DNA of 34,535 nucleotides from SZUA-87 sp041687805. GTDB taxonomy: Bacteria > Actinomycetota > Acidimicrobiia > Acidimicrobiales > Aldehydirespiratoraceae. Numbering within the stretch: position 1 is the stretch's first letter; each line of letters starts with the position of its first letter. The stretch is from positions 1 through 34,535 of the forward strand of contig JBDNJK010000117.1 in the NCBI GenBank assembly GCA_041687805.1, read 5' to 3'. Under the pieces are notes generated by a model, which worked only from the letters and a program-made list of their open reading frames with translations, searched no databases and was not told the DNA's origin. Shown here in pieces: positions 22,689-30,080 of this stretch. A program made the position numbers and the translations under genes.

Positions 22689-25507
22689 AGCGCCGTGTCC
22701 TGGTGGCCGGTGAAGGCGGCGACCGCCGCGTCGATACCGATCTCCACAACGTCAGAATCGAAACGGAGTCGGATGCGAGGATCGCTCCCGACCATCCCGA
22801 TACGGGCCGCATGATTGCCGAGGACAGATGTCAACTTTTCGCGGTTGGACGGTGCGGCGGTCAGCACGATCCGTCCTGGCGCCTCGTTTGTCAAAGCCCT
22901 GAGAGCATCATCGGATCCAGCCGGAGCGGTTACATCGAATCCGCGCCTCGATGCGATCGCCATCTCGGCTATGGCTATCGACAATCCACCTTCGCTGCAG
23001 TCATGGGCCGCGCTGATAAGTCCGCCGGAGATCGCTGTGTGGACCGCTTGGTAACGCGGCAATGGATCTGTGACCGACTCGGGAACTCTCGTCGACCCGA
23101 GGTCGAGCATCACGTTGACCAACGAGCCACCCAAATCGTTGGATGAATGGCCGACCAACCAGACATCGTCGCCATCATCTGCGCCAGCACTGGTGACCGT
23201 GTGTTCGATATCGGGCACCAAACCAATGGCTGAAATCAGCAGCGTGCCAGGTATAGATTCCCCGTCGAACTCGTTGAAGAGGCTGTCCTTGCCGGAGATG
23301 AACGGCATCTTGTAGAGACGCGCCCCGTCGACACAACCTTGCACGGCACGCACCAAACTGCCCAGCCTGTCGGGCTTCGTCGGGTCGCCCCAACAGAAGT
23401 TGTCGAGAAGTGCTACTCGTGACGGATCACCACCCACCGCGACCATATTTCGAACCGCCTCGTCGATGGCCGCCAACGCCATCGCATACGGATCGGCGAC
23501 ACCAACCCTTGGGCATATTCCGTTCGACAGAACGACAGCCGCGGGATGATCGGCCGTGCCGAGCGGCTTGATCACCGCGGCATCAGACGGCCCGTCGGCC
23601 CGTGGTCCGACCATCGGGCGCACGACTGTGCCACCTCTGACCTCGTGGTCGTAGCGCCGAATGATGTCTTCGTTGGACGCCACATCGGGATGCGCCAACA
23701 TTTCCAGGAGCAACGACGACGTCAGCGAAACATGTCGACCATCGTCGGGCGACGGATCGGTCCATTCACCATGCATGTGGCGCCGCGGGAGTCCGTCGTG
23801 AAGGAAATCCATGGTGATATCGACGACACTCACCTCGCCATGGCGCACAACCAGCCGGTGAGACCCGGTGAACTCCCCGAGGTCGGTGAGTTCTACATCC
23901 CATTGTTGGCAAAGGTCACGCAAGGCAGGGAGGTGGTGCGGGGGTACGGCCAAGACGATTCGCTCTTGTGCTTCTGAGAGCCAGATCTCCCACGGTTGAA
24001 GCCCGGGATATTTCAGCAGGACACCAGATAGATCGACCTCAACGCCGAGGTCCTCGCCCATCTCACCGACAGACGACGAAAGTCCGCCGGCGCCGCAGTC
24101 GGTGATGGCCGTGTAGAGCGCGGCGTCACGAGCCCGCTCCACCACCTCCATGCAGCCCTTTTCAGTGATGGGGTCACCGATCTGGACTGCGGTTCCGACC
24201 ACCTCGCCGGTGTTGGCGTCCATCCCAGCGGAGGAGAACGTGGCGCCGTGAATGCCATCGCGGCCCACCCGACCACCAATCGAGACGACCCGGTCGCCCA
24301 CGCGGGCCTCGGTGGGGTGGGACCCATGAGGCAACATTCCCACGGCACCGCAGTAGACCAACGGATTTCCTGTATACCCCTCCGAGTAAATCACGGATCC
24401 GTTGACGGTGGGCAGGCCCAACTTGTTGCCGTAATCGGCAATTCCGGCCACCACACCGTCACGTATACGGCGGGGATGGAGCACACCGGCCGGAAGCCGA
24501 TCGTCGGCGAGATCAATCGGCCCGAAACACAACACGTCGGTGCATGCAATAGGGCGAGCCGACACTGCGATCACGTCGCGAACCACTCCACCCACCCCCG
24601 TGTTGGCGCCGCCAAACGGTTCGAGTGCTGATGGATGGTTGTGGGTCTCCACCTTGAAAGCGATGTCGTTGATGTCGTCGAACGCGATAATTCCCGCGTC
24701 ATCGACAAATGCCGACCGCAACCACCATGGGTCGAGCTCTTCGGTGACCACGCGCAGCGCCGCCAGCAGCCCGTCGTGTTGGCTCACCGACACGGTGCCA
24801 TCGGCTCGTCGGTGGGTCAGATCGATCATTGCCCGAAAGGTTTTGTGAACGCAATGCTCTGACCAAGTCTGGGCCAACGTCTCCAGCTCGGCGTCATTTG
24901 GTGAGCGACCGGCTGCCTCGAAATAGTCGCGGATGGTTTGCATCTCGGCCAGGTCGAGCGACAGAACGCGGTTGCGACTGAGCTCCATCAATTCGTGATC
25001 GTCGAGCCCGGATAGGTCGACCAACTCGACTCGAGTTTCGGCCAGCGCTCCGGTGGAAAATTCCGGGGTCAGCGCATCACTCGACCAGCGCTCGATGGTC
25101 GTATTGACGAGCTCTCGCTTGACCAACCGGTCGACGTCGGCAGCCGTCAAATCGCCGATGAGGTCGTAACGCACCGCAGTTGCCACCCGGATCTCGGGGA
25201 GCCCCAGCTCGCGTGCTGCTCGCTCCAACTCGCGGGCATCAGAGTCGGTGACTCCAGGCTGTACGGACACCTCCACCGATCGCCCGACCGGCTCACTGCC
25301 TCCGATGCGCCATTGGTCGACCACCGGATCTGCCAGAAGCTCGGTGCACAGCCTCACAACATCCGATTCGCTCAAATCGCCGGCCACGTTGTAGATCCTC
25401 GTGACTGCGCAATTGTGAAGTCGCTCGACAGACAGCGCGTCGGCTGCCGCAAGAAGCCGCGATGCCTCAGGGGTATCTACTGCTGTTACCTCGATCCGGA
25501 GCGTCAC
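22685..25507 (-). CDS. purL: FGAM synthase with fused PurS-like N-terminus
   Basis: 940 residues. PurL amidates FGAR to FGAM. The catalytic part has TWSEHCVHKTF (H218), VETHNHPSALEPFGGANTGVGGVVRD, GGRVGRDGIHGATFSS, ITDCGAGGLSSSVGEMGEDLGVEVDL and DCSEGGLSIAIAEMAIA. Small PurL is about 740 residues and large PurL about 1300. The extra N-terminal 150 residues are two PurS-like repeats (about 3-68 and 76-142) that can be aligned to each other: RIYNVAGDLSESDVVRLC and VRYDLIGDLTAADVDRLV. PurQ is separate, so this is a PurS-PurL fusion with a PurQ partner. The start is GTG 25507, with TAGTTT 8 bases upstream. It is the first gene of the purine unit. Confidence 0.95.
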   Translation of the reverse strand: MTLRIEVTAVDTPEASRLLAAADALSVERLHNCAVTRIYNVAGDLSESDVVRLCTELLADPVVDQWRIGGSEPVGRSVEVSVQPGVTDSDARELERAARELGLPEIRVATAVRYDLIGDLTAADVDRLVKRELVNTTIERWSSDALTPEFSTGALAETRVELVDLSGLDDHELMELSRNRVLSLDLAEMQTIRDYFEAAGRSPNDAELETLAQTWSEHCVHKTFRAMIDLTHRRADGTVSVSQHDGLLAALRVVTEELDPWWLRSAFVDDAGIIAFDDINDIAFKVETHNHPSALEPFGGANTGVGGVVRDVIAVSARPIACTDVLCFGPIDLADDRLPAGVLHPRRIRDGVVAGIADYGNKLGLPTVNGSVIYSEGYTGNPLVYCGAVGMLPHGSHPTEARVGDRVVSIGGRVGRDGIHGATFSSAGMDANTGEVVGTAVQIGDPITEKGCMEVVERARDAALYTAITDCGAGGLSSSVGEMGEDLGVEVDLSGVLLKYPGLQPWEIWLSEAQERIVLAVPPHHLPALRDLCQQWDVELTDLGEFTGSHRLVVRHGEVSVVDITMDFLHDGLPRRHMHGEWTDPSPDDGRHVSLTSSLLLEMLAHPDVASNEDIIRRYDHEVRGGTVVRPMVGPRADGPSDAAVIKPLGTADHPAAVVLSNGICPRVGVADPYAMALAAIDEAVRNMVAVGGDPSRVALLDNFCWGDPTKPDRLGSLVRAVQGCVDGARLYKMPFISGKDSLFNEFDGESIPGTLLISAIGLVPDIEHTVTSAGADDGDDVWLVGHSSNDLGGSLVNVMLDLGSTRVPESVTDPLPRYQAVHTAISGGLISAAHDCSEGGLSIAIAEMAIASRRGFDVTAPAGSDDALRALTNEAPGRIVLTAAPSNREKLTSVLGNHAARIGMVGSDPRIRLRFDSDVVEIGIDAAVAAFTGHQDTAL

Positions 25508-25515
25508 GTACGCCG

Positions 25516-25521
25516 AAACTA
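25516..25521 (-). promoter_or_regulatory. Candidate -10 (TAGTTT) of the purine operon
   Basis: TAGTTT on the minus strand ends 8 bases before GTG 25507, so any leader would be one or two bases long. A purine riboswitch in front of purL is therefore unlikely. Confidence 0.4.
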
Positions 25522-25575
25522 GTCGTCATGTCGGTCGTTCATCTACACCTAGCGTCCAACTTTGGAAGAACTTTG

Positions 25576-25608
25576 TGCCGGGGCCGCGGCAGCCCAAACG
25601 GATTGGCT
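25576..25608 (-). terminator. Weak double hairpin after oppF
   Basis: Two small stems follow the oppF stop on the minus strand: AGCCAA with TTGGGCT (25591-25608, one bulge) and TGCCG with CGGCA (25576-25591). No T-run follows, so termination between opp and pur is possible but weakly supported. Confidence 0.3.
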
Positions 25609-25610
25609 TG

Positions 25611-26663
25611 TCAGTCGGCGGCGGCGACACCGTCTGGGTCAAGGTGACGGTACTGCGGCGTACGGAGATGACAGGCCACGGTATGGTCGTTGGAATCCTC
25701 GAACGGCATCAAGTCGGGATCAATCTCATCGCAGAGGCCCTTTGATGCGATCGAACATCGAGGATGAAAATTGCATCCGGACGGTGGATTGATCGGGTTG
25801 GGAATTTCGCCAGTAGGCAGCGGCTCGCTGCGCCGATGTCGTGGGTCCGGCACAGGTACAGCACCCAGGAGCGCTTTGGTATAGGGATGCTGGGGGTTCT
25901 CGAATATGTCTTCCAGTCGTCCCATCTCGACTATCCGTCCCAGATACATGATTGCAATGCGATCGCAGATGTACTTGATGGTGGCGAGGTCATGAGTAAT
26001 GAACAGGTAGGTGAGCCCAAACTCCTTCTTGAGCTTGACCATCAGCTCTAGCAACAGGGCCTGAACCGACACGTCGGCCATGGCGATGGGCTCATCGGCA
26101 ACAATCAGTTCAGGCTGGGTCACTAGCGCCCGAGCGATCACGATACGTTGACGCTGGCCACCCGAGATTTGATGAGGGTACTTATCGTAGAAGAACTCAG
26201 GGGGGTTCATCCCGACACTTTCGAGCATCTTCAAAGCCATCTGGCGATGCACCGACGAGTCAGAATCGGCCATGTGTATCTGGGCTGGATGTTCGATCGC
26301 CTGACCTATGGTCATACGTGGGTTCAGCGATGCCAGCGGATCCTGGAATATCACCTGCATTCGCTTGCGGGCGGCCCTCAACTGCGAAGACGAAAGCTCA
26401 CCGAGATCGACACCGTCGATGAACACCCGACCCTCGGTGGCATCGAGCAGACGAACTACCAGCCGGCCCACAGTCGACTTCCCGGACCCACTCTCGCCTG
26501 CAAGGCCGAGAACCTCACCTCGCCGGATTTCGAAATCGACCCCGTCTACAGCCTTAACGTGTTCGGCCTCGCCCCGGTTGAGCAGGTTTGCAATTAGCCC
26601 CTGCTGAACCGGGAACCACTTCTTCAAATCCTGGACACGGACAAGCGGGTTCGATTCAGTCAT
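25611..26663 (-). CDS. oppF: Oligopeptide-type ABC transporter ATPase (OppF-like)
   Basis: 350 residues, cytoplasmic ATPase. Walker A is GESGSGKST, the Q-loop VIFQDPLASLNP, the signature ISGGQRQR and Walker B LIVADEP; the switch His is in FITHDLATIKYICD. The D-loop region reads MADVS instead of the common ALDVS. The C-terminal Opp/Dpp extension has four cysteines (SGCNFHPRCSIASKGLC and VACHL), a pattern linked to an iron-sulfur site in some Dpp ATPases. An upstream ATG (26693) exists; ATG 26663 starts right at the conserved region and overlaps oppD by 8 bases. Substrate is unknown. Confidence 0.93.
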   Translation of the reverse strand: MTESNPLVRVQDLKKWFPVQQGLIANLLNRGEAEHVKAVDGVDFEIRRGEVLGLAGESGSGKSTVGRLVVRLLDATEGRVFIDGVDLGELSSSQLRAARKRMQVIFQDPLASLNPRMTIGQAIEHPAQIHMADSDSSVHRQMALKMLESVGMNPPEFFYDKYPHQISGGQRQRIVIARALVTQPELIVADEPIAMADVSVQALLLELMVKLKKEFGLTYLFITHDLATIKYICDRIAIMYLGRIVEMGRLEDIFENPQHPYTKALLGAVPVPDPRHRRSEPLPTGEIPNPINPPSGCNFHPRCSIASKGLCDEIDPDLMPFEDSNDHTVACHLRTPQYRHLDPDGVAAAD

Positions 26664-27639
26664 GAGCGATTTCCCCGTGGAGCCAGCATGCAACCTCGTG
26701 CTGAGGTGCCGCCTCGATGATCGTGGGTTCCTGCTGCGAGCATTGTGGCATGATGCTGGGGCAACGGGGGTGGAACGAGCAGCCGGATGGCAAATCCAGC
26801 AAACTCGGCGGGGCCCCCTGCATCTGATAGAGCTCGGTCTCGTCGAGTGAAATGTTTGGCACCGACCGCAATAGGCCTTGGCTATAGGGGTGCATCGTCT
26901 CTAAAAACAACGGTTCGACGTCGCTCAACTCGACGAGTCGGCCGGCATACATCACCGCAACTCGATCGGCGAGTTCGGCGACAACACCGATGTTGTGGGT
27001 TATCAAGACTATTGTCAGGCCGAACTCCTCGCGAAGTTCTCGCAGCATGTCGAGAAACTGGGCCTCAACGATCACATCGAGAGCCGTCGTGGGCTCGTCG
27101 GCGATTACAAGATCGGCTCTTGACGCAAGAGCGAGGGCAATCATGATGCGCTGGCGCATACCGCCACTGAACTGATGCGGATAGTCGCCCAACCTTTCCA
27201 CGCGGATTCCGAGGCGTTTGACGAGATCCTCCGCCCGTGACCTCGCAGCTGCTTTTGAGGTACCCGGCTCGTGACTACGAACAGCTTGAGTGAGATGGTC
27301 AACAATCTTCAACAACGGGTTGAGAGATGTCATCGGGTCCTGAAAGACCATGCTGATGTGGGCACCGCGTTGTTGGCGCATCTCGCGGTCGCTCAGTGCC
27401 ATCAGGTCTGTGCCATCGAACTCGAGCTCACCTCCGGTTATGTGCCCAGGCGGCTTCGTCATTCTCATCATCGCCTTGCCCAAGGTGGACTTGCCGCATC
27501 CGGACTCGCCGACGACCCCGAGTACCTCACCTCGACGTATGTCGAAGGACATCGAGTCGACCGCCTTCACCGGTCCCGATCTGGTGTTGTACACGACCGA
27601 AAGGTCACGCACCGAATAGAGGATGTCATGGTCTGGCAT
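26656..27639 (-). CDS. oppD: Oligopeptide-type ABC transporter ATPase (OppD-like)
   Basis: 327 residues. Walker A is GESGCGKST, the Q-loop MVFQDPMTSLNP, the signature FSGGMRQR, Walker B LVIADEPTTALDV and the switch His LITHNIGVVAELAD. The C-terminal extension has the Opp/Dpp cysteine pattern SGCSFHPRCPSIMPQC and VACWL. It should pair with OppF as the two ATPases of the importer. ATG 27639 overlaps the oppC stop as TGATG, a one-base overlap. The D/F naming follows gene order and motif resemblance rather than proven roles. Confidence 0.94.
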   Translation of the reverse strand: MPDHDILYSVRDLSVVYNTRSGPVKAVDSMSFDIRRGEVLGVVGESGCGKSTLGKAMMRMTKPPGHITGGELEFDGTDLMALSDREMRQQRGAHISMVFQDPMTSLNPLLKIVDHLTQAVRSHEPGTSKAAARSRAEDLVKRLGIRVERLGDYPHQFSGGMRQRIMIALALASRADLVIADEPTTALDVIVEAQFLDMLRELREEFGLTIVLITHNIGVVAELADRVAVMYAGRLVELSDVEPLFLETMHPYSQGLLRSVPNISLDETELYQMQGAPPSLLDLPSGCSFHPRCPSIMPQCSQQEPTIIEAAPQHEVACWLHGEIAHD

Positions 27640-28901
27640 CAGCGGTCCCGCAATTTTGGATTGAAAATCTCGACCAAGCCTTCACCCATCATCGTGAAGG
27701 AAAGCACAACGAGCATTACTGCAATGCCTGGAAATGTGATCAGCCACCAAGCGGAACGTATGAATTCCTGACCGCGCGCCAGGTCAATTCCCCAATCAGG
27801 TGTCGTCGGGGGCAACCCGAGGCCCAGGAAGCTCAGTCCGGCACCAGTGAGGATCGCATCTGCCACGTTGACAGAAAAGATGATGGCCACCGATGGGACC
27901 ACATTCGGAGCGATGTAGCGGCCCAGAATAGAACGCGGCGATGCGCCGAGACTCTCAGCCGCCTCCACATACAGGGATGCCTTTGTTGACATTGTCTGCC
28001 CCCGGACAATCCGATAGTAAGTGGGCACGTAGAGCACCGCGATCGCCACGATCACATTGAGAATGCTCGGACCCAGCACGGCGGTGATGGTGATCGCCAA
28101 TATTAGACCCGGGAACGCGTAGATGCTGTCCATCAGCAGTGTCAGCAGCCGGTCGAGTCTTCCTCCGACGAATCCAGCAATCAACCCGAGAGGAAATCCG
28201 ATCACGAAGGACGCTATTGCCGCTGAGAACCCGATGATCAACGCGATTCGAGCGCCCCATATCAGCCGACTCAACACGTCCTGGCCAATTTGATTTGTTC
28301 CGAGCAGGAAGCTCGTGGCCGACCCTTGCTCGCCGGAAATCGGACCCACGCTCTTGATCGTGGGGTGCTCATCGCCAATCAGGTCGAAATCCGTCGAGGA
28401 GATTCCTCCGGCCTCAACATCACCGACTTCAATCGAAGCCAACATCTCCGGGATCGTCTCGAATCGAATTATCTTCAGCCGTATTCTTTCGCCTTCGAAC
28501 GTCTCGGATACGGTCGCGGCCTCATCTCTGGCCGCCTCGCTGGAGATGGTGGTTTCGACAACAGCGAAGGGCACGCGCTCACCGGTCGGAAAATCCGCGA
28601 TGGCAGTGACAGCCGAACCAGAGGGCACAAGAAGGATCTGCTGCGGTGGGGACTCGCCTGGACCAAGTAGCCGCGGGCCGACCTGCTCGAGGGGATCGTG
28701 TGGAGCGAAAACCTGAGGAAACGCAGCCAAGATGATGAACCCGCCGACCATGACCGAGGAGATGGCGACAAACCACCAGTCGGCCTTGTACCACTTGCGG
28801 GCCGCGAACATTCTCCGGACCAGACCGACTCGATCAAGATCCAAGATCCACTCGTCGTCGGTGGAATCTCCATCATTCTCAATCTCTTCATCAGCGGCCA
28901 T
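27639..28901 (-). CDS. oppC: ABC transporter permease (OppC-like) with large extracellular insert
   Basis: 420 residues, inner permease subunit. A charged N-terminus of about 40 residues precedes TM1 (about 43-62), then VFAPHDP. In ordinary OppC about 30 residues lead to the GTDxLGRDVLSR box; here GTNQIGQDVLSRLIWGARIAL comes only at about residue 201. The extra 100 residues contain PFAVVE, a helix, RLKIIRFETIPEMLASIEVGDVEAGGIS-like strands and helices that resemble part of a type 2 periplasmic-binding fold. The rest is standard, with the ATPase-contact loop YVEAAESLGASPRSILGRYIAPN. An open frame reaches 29057, but ATG 28901 overlaps the oppB stop as TGATG. Confidence 0.92.
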   Translation of the reverse strand: MAADEEIENDGDSTDDEWILDLDRVGLVRRMFAARKWYKADWWFVAISSVMVGGFIILAAFPQVFAPHDPLEQVGPRLLGPGESPPQQILLVPSGSAVTAIADFPTGERVPFAVVETTISSEAARDEAATVSETFEGERIRLKIIRFETIPEMLASIEVGDVEAGGISSTDFDLIGDEHPTIKSVGPISGEQGSATSFLLGTNQIGQDVLSRLIWGARIALIIGFSAAIASFVIGFPLGLIAGFVGGRLDRLLTLLMDSIYAFPGLILAITITAVLGPSILNVIVAIAVLYVPTYYRIVRGQTMSTKASLYVEAAESLGASPRSILGRYIAPNVVPSVAIIFSVNVADAILTGAGLSFLGLGLPPTTPDWGIDLARGQEFIRSAWWLITFPGIAVMLVVLSFTMMGEGLVEIFNPKLRDR

Positions 28902-29998
28902 CAGTATTTCACCCGAGGGTCGAGCACCGAGTACACAATGTCGACAGCGAGGCTGATGAGTGCCACGAAAATGGCGAATACGGCCACTGTCGACTGTACT
29001 GCGATGAAGTCGCGAGAGCTGATTCGGTCGACCAAATAACGGCCCATCCCGGGCCACGAAAATACCGTCTCGGTCAGAACGGCACCGGCAAGCAGAATCG
29101 CAACCTGCAGACCGATCACCGTGATCACCGGAATCATCGCATTCTTCAGCGCGTAGCTGTAGGTGACGGCGCGCTGTCTTATCCCACGGGCCTCAGCAGC
29201 GACGATGTAATCCTCTTGAAGTGTCTCGATCACGTTAATTCGCGTCAGTCGAACGAACACGCCCGAGAGCACAAGGCCGAGGGTGACGGTTGGGAGAATG
29301 AGATGCTGCAGGGTGCTCTTCAAGGCAGTCCAGTTTCCGGAAATAATTGAATCAACAACCAACATATTTGTTGTTCTGTCCAAGTTGATGTTGCTGATCA
29401 CGTCTATCCGCCCCGCAATCGGGGTCCAGCCGAGCCAGACGCTGAACACCAGCCTCAGGATCAGGCCGAGCCAGAAAATTGGCATGGAATAGATCAGAAC
29501 GCTGTACAGGCGAAATGCATAGTCTGTCGGCCGTTTCCTTCGAACCGCTGCCGCGGTGCCCCCGACCAGTCCAATCCCGAGCGCCAGAATCGTCGCCGGG
29601 ATGATGAGTTCGATCGTGGCTGGCAATCGCTCACCAAGCTCGTCCTTGATCGGTCTCCGTGCACCGATGAACGAATCGCCGAGATCGAAGGTGGCGACGT
29701 CAGCTACGAAGGTGAAGTACTGAATGTAGAGCGGATCGTTGAGTCCCAGCGCATCCTCAATATTCTCACGTGAAACGTCTGTCGCCTTCGGTCCGAGAGT
29801 CGAATCGACGACGCTGCCGGGCATCACCCGCAACACGAAGAACACGACCGACACGAGAATGAGGATCATCGGCACGGTCAACAAAATGCGGGTAATTATG
29901 TACCGGCGCAACGGTGCGCTGCCGCGGGCGAAGATCCAGACGAGCGCCGTGAAGGAGGGCAGCCCAAATATGAGAAACAAGAGCGTCAACGGATGCAC
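28901..29998 (-). CDS. oppB: ABC transporter permease (OppB-like)
   Basis: 365 residues. The core starts at YIITRILLTVPMILILVSVV and continues with FFVLRVMPG, ALGLNDPLYIQYF, IYSMPIFWLGLILRLVFS and the ATPase-contact loop EDYIVAAEARGIRQRAVTYSYALKNA split by the usual EAA motif; it ends LDPRVKY. Ordinary OppB begins at the RRYIITR segment. Here about 30 residues come first, including one extra hydrophobic helix (LTLLFLIFGLPSFTALVWIF). The start is GTG 29998, with AAGGAG 12 bases upstream, a rather wide spacing. A strong hairpin separates it from oppA. Confidence 0.92.
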   Translation of the reverse strand: MHPLTLLFLIFGLPSFTALVWIFARGSAPLRRYIITRILLTVPMILILVSVVFFVLRVMPGSVVDSTLGPKATDVSRENIEDALGLNDPLYIQYFTFVADVATFDLGDSFIGARRPIKDELGERLPATIELIIPATILALGIGLVGGTAAAVRRKRPTDYAFRLYSVLIYSMPIFWLGLILRLVFSVWLGWTPIAGRIDVISNINLDRTTNMLVVDSIISGNWTALKSTLQHLILPTVTLGLVLSGVFVRLTRINVIETLQEDYIVAAEARGIRQRAVTYSYALKNAMIPVITVIGLQVAILLAGAVLTETVFSWPGMGRYLVDRISSRDFIAVQSTVAVFAIFVALISLAVDIVYSVLDPRVKY

Positions 29999-30027
29999 GT
30001 GGCGGGCGAACTCCTTGATTGAAATCA

Positions 30028-30060
30028 GAGTCGGGAGCGGGACGATCCCGCTCCCGACTC
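30028..30060 (-). terminator. Perfect 15-bp hairpin between oppA and oppB
   Basis: GAGTCGGGAGCGGGA (30028-30042) and its exact inverse (30046-30060) enclose a 3-base loop. On the minus strand it follows the oppA stop by 20 bases and precedes oppB by 29 bases. Only a weak T-run (TGATTT) follows. Such stems between binding-protein and permease genes often cause partial termination or protect the upstream mRNA, making more binding protein than permease. Confidence 0.85.
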
Positions 30061-30080
30061 ATTTCGAAATTTCAGCTATC

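Noticed and set aside
28902..29057. N-terminal extension of the oppC frame
   Set aside because: It overlaps oppB, is Arg/His/Cys-rich, and ATG 28901 forms a TGATG junction with the oppB stop.
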